Positions 5,535 through 12,889 of a stretch of 12,939 nt of DNA are shown here, one piece after another (the first letter of the stretch is position 1; each line of letters begins with the position of its first letter). The stretch lies in contig SLFE01000171.1 in NCBI GenBank assembly GCA_007124415.1, forward strand, positions 1 through 12,939. The letters are read 5' to 3'. Source of the stretch: Waddliaceae bacterium. Lineage in GTDB: Bacteria; Chlamydiota; Chlamydiia; Chlamydiales; SLFE01. A model generated the notes under the pieces. The model had not been told where the DNA came from. It made no database searches and saw only the letters and a program-made list of their open reading frames with translations. Made by a program: the position numbers and the translations under genes.

Positions 5535-8500
5535 ATGACACCTATAAATTCGGCAATGCCGCCACTTAAGAGAGCGAGAAGTGCTGAGGGTCCAATCCGG
5601 GAGAAGCGGCCGGCCTCGGTGCGGCATGAAGGACCGAAAAAGAAAAAAGTCAAAACAGCGGCGATAGAGCCTGAAAAACTTAGCGACAGAGAAATCAAAA
5701 ATCTCTCTCCGGTCGATGTCCGCGTTATTTTGTCTGACGTGCGCATTTTAGATCGGGATAAGTTGCGGGTGCTCAAACACGTTTTGATCGATAAAGGGCT
5801 GTTGAGTGAATATTTACCTCTTTGCATGATTCATTGCCAAACTGAAGAGCCGGCCCTTTTTTGCCTGGAAAGGAGAAATCGCTTTGCCGGTTCGGCGTCA
5901 TTGGAGTCGAAGATTTTGACTCTTTTCAAATATCAGCTTTGCCATAACTTTAAAAAAGAATTTGATTACAACGCGCTATATCTGGAATTAATCAAGGTAA
6001 TAGATACCGAGTATTTCGGGAAAGGCTACCTTCTTCATGAGGCTTGCAGGAAAGGGGTGAAAGATCTTGCCCTATCATGCATTGTACGGCCTAAGGATCT
6101 CTTTGAAATTAACGAGGGGGAAGAGAGCGCTCTTTCATTGGCTTTTGTTCATTGCGCAAAAAAAGATTTCAATGCACTGCTCGATAAAATAATAGAATTG
6201 TCCTTATGTGGAGATTCTAGTAAGAGCATTAAATTGCCCGAAGGACTAACGGATATCCGGGCAAAAAAAATTGCAGAAATTTTTGCCTCGGATGAATGTG
6301 TTAGATCTTTATCTGTATCAAATAAAAAAAAACTCGCAAGCATCCTTTCTCAAGAGGATTTTGAAATAATCTACCTCTGGCTGTTCAGTCATCTTCCAAA
6401 AACCAACCGTCGGATTGCCAGTTTGAACCTCGTCGACCGACCTATGCCTGAAAGAGAAAAGGTTTTAAAGGTCATTGGAGAGCGGACAAAAGGATACAAA
6501 CATCCAAATATGTTGGCGCTTTTCGATAATATGAAAGTCTCATCAATCTCTTTTCTTTTTTGGGCCGATTATTTATACAAAGACAGCTTCTTTTTAAAAA
6601 GTAATAAACTTTCATCGAATCGTGATCTCTCCGGTTCGCTTTTGGAAAGGGCGATCGATTTAAACAGGGGGGGATTCTCTCCTCCCTACTTTTTTTTATT
6701 GTCCAAGGAGACAAAAATTGAGGTGTTAGGATTGTATTTGAACGCGAAAGGTCTACACTCGAGAAGCTGTGATGTGAATGGAACTTTATTGAACCGCTGT
6801 TATTTTTGGGTTGTCGATACCTTTAACGAATGTGGACATTGCAATGAGCTGTGGGATGTCTTGAGGCAAGCAGACGTTTACGCGGTTGAAGATGGCCCAG
6901 GTAATCATCACCCGATTCCCAATGAGGCCTGGGTGAACCATCCCAACGAAATATTACTCAGAATTCTCATGTTGCGCTTAAAAGAAGCCACTTTTAAGGA
7001 ACATAAGGAGATATTGACGAGTTTACCATCAGAATTTTTTGTGAGAATGGTTAATTTCTGCCATTCAAACCCAAGCTCTCTCCCTACTTTGATTTCAGAT
7101 TGGTGCACTTTTAGTGAAATGGAACTCAAGTCTGGAGGGCGTTGCTTGAACAATTGGGAGTCTCTTCTGAGAATCCTTTTAATTAAATTGGGTTCATTTT
7201 CATCAAAGACCAAACAACCGGAATGGGCAGCACTGAAAGCGCGTCTCAATAAGCAAAGAGAGGACAAAGCGTCGCTTGGAATAACAAAAAGCTTGCCCGG
7301 AGAATGGCTAAGCGGTCTGGAGGAGCAAGGCTGGAAAAAGGTGCGCCGTTTTGGGCGAACCGAGCTCTTCCAAAAAGGTGATGACGGGCCCTTTATGGCG
7401 ATTAAGTTTCTAAAAGCTAAGGAAAAGCCGCTCGATTTGTACAGAGAGTACTGGATTACGAAAGTTTTATACGAGCGGGGAGAAAAAATGGGTTTGAAAA
7501 GCAAATTTCCACGCCCCTTGCATTTCGTCGAATTTTATGGAGAAATGCCTCCCGAGTATCATGCGGGCTTTGACACCAAACTCAGATACGATCAAGATCC
7601 CGGCTATAAAATCTTGGCCTACATATACGAGCCTCAAGAAGACTACCTTCGTTATCTTGATGAGGCAGACGATGATAGCTATAGGAAGGGGCGTGAGGCC
7701 GTATTGCACGATCTCTTTTATCTTATGAATGACAATGTGATTATGACCGCGCTTGCCGGATTTTTTCATAACAGTCTACAAAATCGCCCCTATATTCCCT
7801 TCCCCTCCCTTTTTTTCGCTTGGGGAGAGAATATGTCCGCCGGACGCGTTGACAACTGGGAAGAGGGGGTCAAGTGGTCCAATGAGAGGGTGTCTGGCCT
7901 TGCCGATACTCAGGAGCTTGACTTTGCCGAAGATTTAATAAAGTTTCGTCAATTCCCTAATATTTTTTATTTGGGCAACAAAAAAAGGCCTGAACCCTTA
8001 AACATTCTTCTAGCCACATTCATTGCGCAATATTTTTTAGCCGATGAATTGATTCTCGGAAAAAGGGAAAAAGAGGCAGGACGTTTACTTTGGAGGAGCA
8101 AGAAAAAAAACGAAATACTTGCCGAAAAGCTGCGGGATGGGGCCCGAATTGCTTTTGAAGCGGCCACGCCGTTTTCCGAAAGAATTTGCAGACGAATCAC
8201 AAAACAATCGGGAGTACGATATACACTTTGGGCCACGCAGCTAGCTTTTTGGCTGCGCAATGATGAAAAGGGTTATGTGCCACACATACGAAAGGGCAAA
8301 ATTCCTAAAGGAATTTACCAGGAGGGTGAAGTGATTGTCGGATCAACACGAGAAATGAATAACTGGAAAAAGGATTTTGGATTCAGTCGAAACGGTATCA
8401 ATAGTGATATCGGTTCCTATAACGGCGTCAATCCGATCAAGGAAGGAGAGATTTCCCGGGTCGTAATGGCCGTTTTGCTCCTTGCTTTTAGAAAGTCGGG

Positions 8501-8735
8501 AGAGTTTGAAGAAAAATCGTATTGCGCCGGGATCAAATCCATGTTGGACGGCGAGTTTCAAAAGGCAAGAATCCATTTTGAAAGAGCGATCACCTTTCAC
8601 CCCTACCGCAAAAAAAATTGGCTGATGCTGGCCGATGTTCATCGCCGGCTCGGCAACAACGGCCATGAGAAAGTTTGCCGGCAGCAGGCGGCCGCACTCG
8701 TGATTCAACGCGGTTGGGACCGCCGCAAAAGATAA
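5535..8735 (+). CDS. Large putative host-directed effector with NLS-like, ankyrin-like and TPR segments
   Basis: I do not recognise this 1066-residue protein as a named family. The start ATG has GGAGGAG (5525-5531) just upstream. The first 41 residues are disordered and basic, with a bipartite nuclear-localisation-like motif KRPASVRHEGPKKKKVK (24-40). Residues 163 to about 225 (YLLHEACRKG, ESALSLAFVHCAKKDF) resemble one or two ankyrin repeats. Residues 599-645 could be the start of a kinase-like lobe (GWKKVRRFGRTELF, then AIK with K624 and a helix with E638), but no clear HRD or DFG loop follows. Residues 992-1025 match the TPR consensus at positions 8, 20, 24, 27 and 32 (G999, A1011, F1015, A1018, P1023), and a second, partial TPR follows (W1029, L1032, A1033). 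The end ALVIQRGWDRRKR is IQ-like. No Sec signal or membrane helix, so if exported it would need type III secretion. It ends ten bases from the convergent YjbH gene. Confidence 0.85.
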   Translation: MTPINSAMPPLKRARSAEGPIREKRPASVRHEGPKKKKVKTAAIEPEKLSDREIKNLSPVDVRVILSDVRILDRDKLRVLKHVLIDKGLLSEYLPLCMIHCQTEEPALFCLERRNRFAGSASLESKILTLFKYQLCHNFKKEFDYNALYLELIKVIDTEYFGKGYLLHEACRKGVKDLALSCIVRPKDLFEINEGEESALSLAFVHCAKKDFNALLDKIIELSLCGDSSKSIKLPEGLTDIRAKKIAEIFASDECVRSLSVSNKKKLASILSQEDFEIIYLWLFSHLPKTNRRIASLNLVDRPMPEREKVLKVIGERTKGYKHPNMLALFDNMKVSSISFLFWADYLYKDSFFLKSNKLSSNRDLSGSLLERAIDLNRGGFSPPYFFLLSKETKIEVLGLYLNAKGLHSRSCDVNGTLLNRCYFWVVDTFNECGHCNELWDVLRQADVYAVEDGPGNHHPIPNEAWVNHPNEILLRILMLRLKEATFKEHKEILTSLPSEFFVRMVNFCHSNPSSLPTLISDWCTFSEMELKSGGRCLNNWESLLRILLIKLGSFSSKTKQPEWAALKARLNKQREDKASLGITKSLPGEWLSGLEEQGWKKVRRFGRTELFQKGDDGPFMAIKFLKAKEKPLDLYREYWITKVLYERGEKMGLKSKFPRPLHFVEFYGEMPPEYHAGFDTKLRYDQDPGYKILAYIYEPQEDYLRYLDEADDDSYRKGREAVLHDLFYLMNDNVIMTALAGFFHNSLQNRPYIPFPSLFFAWGENMSAGRVDNWEEGVKWSNERVSGLADTQELDFAEDLIKFRQFPNIFYLGNKKRPEPLNILLATFIAQYFLADELILGKREKEAGRLLWRSKKKNEILAEKLRDGARIAFEAATPFSERICRRITKQSGVRYTLWATQLAFWLRNDEKGYVPHIRKGKIPKGIYQEGEVIVGSTREMNNWKKDFGFSRNGINSDIGSYNGVNPIKEGEISRVVMAVLLLAFRKSGEFEEKSYCAGIKSMLDGEFQKARIHFERAITFHPYRKKNWLMLADVHRRLGNNGHEKVCRQQAAALVIQRGWDRRKR
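5604..5654 (+). other. Segment coding for a bipartite nuclear-localisation-like motif
   Basis: These codons give residues 24-40 of the 1066-residue protein. The spacing K24-R25, about ten residues, then K35-K38-V-K40 fits the classical bipartite rule and closely resembles the nucleoplasmin signal KRPAATKKAGQAKKKK. The part PKKKKVK also resembles the SV40 signal PKKKRKV. The resemblance is seen directly, nuclear import is inferred. Confidence 0.6.
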
Positions 8736-8745
8736 CAATTGCGGA

Positions 8746-10890
8746 TTACCAAATCCGTTGATGGTGGATGGTCTCGTAGAGGCCGCGGCCGGTCGGGGCG
8801 CGGTAGCCGACGTCGCGGAGCCAGGCCGACAAGGAGTAATTCCACCTTTTGCGGCAGCTGTAGGTGTAGAAGAAGTCGAGCGGCATGCTGATGCCGATCC
8901 CTTTGTCAAAGTAGACTTGGCCGTTGACGATGTCGTGGCCGTTGGTGCGGGTGTACCAGCCGTAAAGCTCCAGACCGTTGGAAAAATAGCGGGTGCATTC
9001 GTAACGGACGCCGACATCGCGGGCGAGAAACCTGCCGATGCTTACTTTGAACTTTGTCTGCCAGTCGCGCAGATCGTAGTAAAGATCGACGAAATACTGC
9101 AGCCCTGTGAAGGGGACGAATGTCGGCTTGAAACCGTCGAATTTCCTGATGGTATTGGTAAATCCGAGTCCCGTCAGCGACCGCTTTTTCAGCAGGGCCG
9201 TCTCGAAGCCGACGGCCCAGCAGCTGTTAACGGGGTAGTAGAGGATTTCGGCCGCGGCCCCTACGTAGTTTTGCGTGAAATAACCGAGGGAGAGCCTGCC
9301 GAACCAGCCGTAGGAGAGGTTGGCGCTTTTTTGAAAGTACAGCTGGTCGAAAGTGATTCCCCTTTGCTTGTAATAACAAACGATGTCGGTGTGCACATTG
9401 ATGATCTGAGAGGGGTTCAGCCTGTCGACACCTACAAAGTTTTCCAACTTGGATATGCCGATCCACCCCACTTGGAACTGATAAAAAATATCGAAGGGGA
9501 GGTAGCCGCAGGCGCCTGCGCTCAAACCGAGGGCGTATTTAAACTTGCCGGTGGTGCTGCCGAAAAAGGTATGGAATTTTGGCAATAAGCTGAAACAGAA
9601 AAGCGGTCTTTCCTGCTTGAAAATTTGCTGGGTGGTGCAGGGATCGGGGATTTTGACCTCGTGGATCGGACTTATCAGGTCGAGTTCGGCATTGCCGATG
9701 CAGCGGCGGCCATACATTTTTAGGAAGCAGTTGTGGTAATGGTATTCTTGCACGGGAAAGCCCTCCGCTTCCAAAACGACGACGACTTTGTCGATGTTCG
9801 ACGGAGTCAGGCTGCCGAGGATGTGGTTCAACCGGCATCTGAGCTGCCTTTCAAAAAGGTAGCGGCAATTATAGACGCTCAGCCTGAGGACTCTTCTGCA
9901 GCAGTCGTCGTATGTCAGCTGGGCCCTGAGCAGCACGAAGCCTTGATCAAGCAGCGCGTAAAGAAAGTCCTGCGCAACGACCTCTTCGGGCCTGAGGCAG
10001 CCGATGCTTTCGGTATTTCTCGGGGCCACATAAGGGAGAGGGTCGTCGATCTTGGGGAGGAATCCTTGGGTCTTTCCGAAATTATAGTGGGTTGAAAGGG
10101 CAAAGGAATACTCTTTGCCGCGGATATAGCTGCCCATCAGGTCGATGACGCCCCATAACCGGTATTTGAATCCGTAGTTGAATTTGGATTTTTGACTGCG
10201 GCCTCTGGGATGCGGCTCCCTTTGCGGATTTTTATAATCGATAGAGTCATATTCAACAGTGAGCGAGAGGTTGCGAAAGGGCGTGCACCACGATCTGCCG
10301 AACGGATACCAAAGCAGTCCGCCGAACCACTGTTTGATGCGGCCGCTGCCGTATCCGATTGTGAGTTCGGCGTTGAAATTGGGGAGAACTTGAGTGGCGA
10401 CGACATATTGCGACTCAAAACCTTTTGTCCCCAGAAAATCGTCCCAGCCGATAGAAATGCCCGGAAGGGTGTAGTCGGAATCTTCGGGACGTATGAGCGC
10501 AAGTTTAAGGTTGGCCCCCTTGTCGGAAAACTCGCCGAAGCCCAAGTGCCCGAAGACAGGATCGAGGATGCCGCTGAAAATTCGGTAATTCAGGGTGATT
10601 TCGAGATTCGAGTAAAGCTGGGCGCGCCCGTTCCAGTTTCTGTATGGCGGGGTTTTGGAAAAGCCGAAGCCGATTTCCCCTTCCTCACCCATTAAAGCCG
10701 AAGGCATATTGATCAAGCCCCCCTGCAGAGTGTTGTTGTAGGTGGCGGGGTAGCGGTATTCAATCTGGCGGTTGACTTCCTCGACAATCAACAAGTCCCG
10801 CATGAGCTCTTCGTACGACCCTTCTTTTGCACAAAGGATGGCGGAACAAAACGGCAAAAAAACGATTAAAAATAATTTGACCAGCTTCAT
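8746..10890 (-). CDS. YjbH-family outer-membrane beta-barrel protein, cysteine-rich
   Basis: The 714-residue protein begins with a Sec signal peptide (KLVKLFLIVFLPFCSAILCA), probably cut after about residue 21. Residues 56-135 carry the YjbH (DUF940) signature: QGGLINMPSALMGEEGEIGF, then an aromatic strand-rich region and FSDKGANLKLALI, with SIGWDDFLGTKGFESQYVVA at 146-165. YjbH/GfcD proteins are linked to exopolysaccharide or capsule export in Proteobacteria. The layout suggests a first barrel (about 55-275), a soluble middle part (about 300-425), and a second barrel (about 430-714). The final residue is tryptophan, as expected for a BAM-inserted barrel. About 15 cysteines follow the signal peptide, unusual for this family but in line with disulfide-linked chlamydial envelopes. 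GAAGAG lies five bases before the ATG. It follows nqrA by 76 bases; no other polysaccharide-export gene is adjacent. Confidence 0.82.
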   Translation of the reverse strand: MKLVKLFLIVFLPFCSAILCAKEGSYEELMRDLLIVEEVNRQIEYRYPATYNNTLQGGLINMPSALMGEEGEIGFGFSKTPPYRNWNGRAQLYSNLEITLNYRIFSGILDPVFGHLGFGEFSDKGANLKLALIRPEDSDYTLPGISIGWDDFLGTKGFESQYVVATQVLPNFNAELTIGYGSGRIKQWFGGLLWYPFGRSWCTPFRNLSLTVEYDSIDYKNPQREPHPRGRSQKSKFNYGFKYRLWGVIDLMGSYIRGKEYSFALSTHYNFGKTQGFLPKIDDPLPYVAPRNTESIGCLRPEEVVAQDFLYALLDQGFVLLRAQLTYDDCCRRVLRLSVYNCRYLFERQLRCRLNHILGSLTPSNIDKVVVVLEAEGFPVQEYHYHNCFLKMYGRRCIGNAELDLISPIHEVKIPDPCTTQQIFKQERPLFCFSLLPKFHTFFGSTTGKFKYALGLSAGACGYLPFDIFYQFQVGWIGISKLENFVGVDRLNPSQIINVHTDIVCYYKQRGITFDQLYFQKSANLSYGWFGRLSLGYFTQNYVGAAAEILYYPVNSCWAVGFETALLKKRSLTGLGFTNTIRKFDGFKPTFVPFTGLQYFVDLYYDLRDWQTKFKVSIGRFLARDVGVRYECTRYFSNGLELYGWYTRTNGHDIVNGQVYFDKGIGISMPLDFFYTYSCRKRWNYSLSAWLRDVGYRAPTGRGLYETIHHQRIW

Positions 10891-10966
10891 GAGAACTCTT
10901 CAGCATTAGAAGAACGACTCATCAAGCATAACAAACTCGGCGAGTAAAGTCTCTTACTTTTTTGGT

Positions 10967-12349
10967 TTATTCAAGAGCTTCAACTGCAAAGCGGCGGAGG
11001 CCGTCCTGCACAATGGAGACCATCTCCATTTTGGAGGGGCAGACGAATGTCGCGGGACCGAAGTCTTCCGAGGCGACTTCGAGAAGGCCGTATTCTTCCG
11101 AAAGGTCGTAATCTTCGGCAACGATCGCATTGACGAGGTGCATGGTGGGAATATTCATGGGCATGACTTTATCGTAAGGATGGGCGATAATGAACGCGCG
11201 GTGCTCGCCATGCAGGCTTGTGGTGAAGCTGTATTCGCGGTTTGAATTGTCGAGGTGTCCCGAGAGGTAGGTTCTGCTTGCGGTGTACTTATTGATTCCG
11301 AGGCGGAAAAAGTGGAGGAATTCCCTGGAAACGCTTTCGGGAATCACGCAGAATTCATAATCGTAAAAGCCGAGGAACCCATCGGTGTCGACTTTGGTTC
11401 CCGTGTAGATGTTTCCGGAAACAAAACGCATTTTTCCTTTCTGCACTCGTCCGGCAATCAGGTTTTCGACAGGAGATCCGGTCCGCACTTTAAAGTAGCC
11501 GGTTTGTTCGGGCAGGACGCCGGGCCCGGCAATGCTGATAACCCTTTCGTTAAGATATCTTCCTGTCCGCAAAAGATGTCCGATGCAGGCAGTGCTGTGG
11601 GCATCGAGCGTCCAAACGGCGTCTTCGGCATGGGTGATCGGGGAAATAAAGTGAATGTGCACCGATGTGTTGCCGACAGGATGCGGCCCTTCGGTTGTGT
11701 GGCGCTCGACATTTTGCGCATCGGTAAAGGCCTTGCATTCGGAGCCGGAGGGGTAGACCAGATGAACGTCGCCGTCGGTCAGTTTGGCCAGGGCGTCCAA
11801 GCCGGTTTGAAAGTCGTCTTCATGGCCTTCGACCTGCATTTCGGCAGGTGGGGCAAAAGGCGTTGTGGGCGATGCGTTCACAAATATGCAGCGGGGCGTC
11901 TTTTCGGGATCGGCCAGCAGATCGAAAGGACGCTGGCGTATGTGGGGAAAAAGCCCTCCTTCTTTGAGCCTGCTGATGAGTTGGTCGCGGTTGGAAGCTG
12001 AGACATCCATAGAGGTGAATTCATGAATTTCTTCGTTTTCGGAAACCTCTATGACTATGTCGATAAGGCGCCTTTTCAATCCGCGCCGCACTTCTTTGAT
12101 CGCTCCGGCTGCCGGGGAGACGAACAGCCGTCCTTCGCAGCCTTTGTCCTCAACGACTGGCTCGCCGATCTTGACGACCTCTCCGGCCTTTTTCAAAAGG
12201 CGGGGCTTGCATTCGTGAAAGGGATCGAAATTCAATGAAATCAGTTGTGGCTTTACTGTTCTGCCGTTTGCCTCAAGCCTGCTGACAGGCCCTTGAGGCT
12301 TGCCTTCGATAGGAATATCGAGTCCCTTTTTCGTCTTTATCTCTGCCAT
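10967..12349 (-). CDS. nqrA: Na+-translocating NADH:quinone reductase subunit A
   Basis: NqrA is the peripheral cytoplasmic subunit of the six-subunit Na+-NQR complex, which oxidises NADH, reduces ubiquinone and pumps sodium out; NqrA contributes to quinone binding. The protein has 460 residues, normal for the family. The N-terminus IKTKKGLDIPIEGKPQ is the hallmark of NqrA, followed by the biotinyl-like barrel region (KKAGEVVKIGEPVVEDK, FVSPAAGAIKEVRRG) and later RTGRYLNERVISIAGPG, NREYSFTTSLHGEHRAF and PTMHLVNAIVAEDYDLSEEYGLLEV. The neighbouring genes are not nqrB-F; in Chlamydia the nqr genes are also scattered, so a lone nqrA fits that phylum. No Shine-Dalgarno is visible before the ATG at 12349. 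A TATAAT box lies about 28 bases upstream of it and suggests a short leader of its own. Confidence 0.96.
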   Translation of the reverse strand: MAEIKTKKGLDIPIEGKPQGPVSRLEANGRTVKPQLISLNFDPFHECKPRLLKKAGEVVKIGEPVVEDKGCEGRLFVSPAAGAIKEVRRGLKRRLIDIVIEVSENEEIHEFTSMDVSASNRDQLISRLKEGGLFPHIRQRPFDLLADPEKTPRCIFVNASPTTPFAPPAEMQVEGHEDDFQTGLDALAKLTDGDVHLVYPSGSECKAFTDAQNVERHTTEGPHPVGNTSVHIHFISPITHAEDAVWTLDAHSTACIGHLLRTGRYLNERVISIAGPGVLPEQTGYFKVRTGSPVENLIAGRVQKGKMRFVSGNIYTGTKVDTDGFLGFYDYEFCVIPESVSREFLHFFRLGINKYTASRTYLSGHLDNSNREYSFTTSLHGEHRAFIIAHPYDKVMPMNIPTMHLVNAIVAEDYDLSEEYGLLEVASEDFGPATFVCPSKMEMVSIVQDGLRRFAVEALE

Positions 12350-12369
12350 AGTATCACAAGTTAATCGAT

Positions 12370-12397
12370 CTCAAGTATTATAATCAACCCTCAAGTA
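12370..12397 (-). promoter_or_regulatory. Candidate nqrA promoter flanked by an 8-base direct repeat
   Basis: A perfect TATAAT on the minus strand occupies 12382-12377, about 28 bases before the nqrA ATG. No convincing -35 box lies at the right distance. TACTTGAG occurs twice on the same strand, at 12397-12390 and 12377-12370, exactly 20 bases apart, so both copies face the same side of the helix and bracket the -10 box. This is the arrangement of a repressor operator, but no regulator is known. Confidence 0.4.
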
Positions 12398-12404
12398 ACA
12401 AGCG

Positions 12405-12845
12405 TTATTTCGTTTTAGATTCGCCGAAAAGTATAAATTTGATCCCGACTGCCGCCGCGGCGCCCAGAAAGAACGACGTGGCTCCAATCAAAAATCCCAG
12501 GGCGACTCCTAATACGATTACCGCCTTGACCGTGCCTTCTTCTTCAAGATAGTCCTTGAAGTTGCGCAGCCAATGAATGATTGTGTCGGCAAAATAAAAA
12601 CCACCCACCGCTCCTATGATCACTCCGCCCCAAAACGGTTGAAAGAAAAGAAGCAGGATCCCGATAAATATCGCGATATAGGCGATTGTGTCTTTTGTGT
12701 TGGTTTTTGTGAAGTTGTAAACCTTTTGAAGGTTTTTGTCTTTTTTCAATTCTTCAAAGCGGGAGGAAATTTTATCCGTGATCGGTTTTTCTTCACCTTG
12801 ATTTCCCTTTTTGGGAAATTCTGGTTTTTCTTCCGGTTCAGCCAT
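12405..12845 (-). CDS. Small membrane protein next to nqrA
   Basis: The 146-residue protein has a charged, proline-rich cytoplasmic-type N-terminus (1-50, rich in E, K and P) and then hydrophobic segments at about 54-69 (IAYIAIFIGILLLFF), 71-90 (FWGGVIIGAVGGFYFADTII) and 105-140 (VKAVIVLGVALGFLIG onward, possibly two helices). It ends in GESKTK. AAGGAG lies seven bases before the ATG at 12845, and an extended -10 promoter lies further up. From memory, Chlamydia trachomatis has a small hypothetical membrane protein (CT635) beside nqrA (CT634), and this gene would be its positional counterpart. That synteny is recalled, not tested. It precedes nqrA by 55 bases on the same strand and could be cotranscribed. 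No enzymatic motif is visible, so its function is unknown. Confidence 0.82.
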   Translation of the reverse strand: MAEPEEKPEFPKKGNQGEEKPITDKISSRFEELKKDKNLQKVYNFTKTNTKDTIAYIAIFIGILLLFFQPFWGGVIIGAVGGFYFADTIIHWLRNFKDYLEEEGTVKAVIVLGVALGFLIGATSFFLGAAAAVGIKFILFGESKTK

Positions 12846-12880
12846 ATGAACACTCCTTAATCCTTAATCATTCTATTCTT

Positions 12881-12889
12881 ATCATAGCA
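12881..12889 (-). promoter_or_regulatory. Extended -10 promoter of the small membrane protein gene
   Basis: The minus strand reads TGCTATGAT (12889-12881), an extended -10 element (TGn plus TATGAT, five of six bases). At 17 bases upstream the -35 position is TTTTTA, part of a run of 11 T (12915-12905) that could act like an AT-rich upstream element. The predicted leader is about 30 bases and contains a duplicated GATTAAG followed by the AAGGAG ribosome site (12858-12853). Confidence 0.6.

Noticed and set aside
8758..9588. Open plus-strand frame of 276 codons
   Set aside because: Antisense to the YjbH gene. The translation is rich in V, A, E and D with no motif, as expected from the opposite strand of a GC-rich gene.
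10820..10890. Lipoprotein signal in the YjbH protein because of a cysteine at residue 20
   Set aside because: The residues before it (A-I-L) do not form a normal lipobox. A standard signal peptidase I site nearby is likelier.
11255..12001. Open plus-strand frame of 248 codons
   Set aside because: It lies wholly antisense to nqrA, whose protein matches its family over the full length. The translation shows no recognisable domain.
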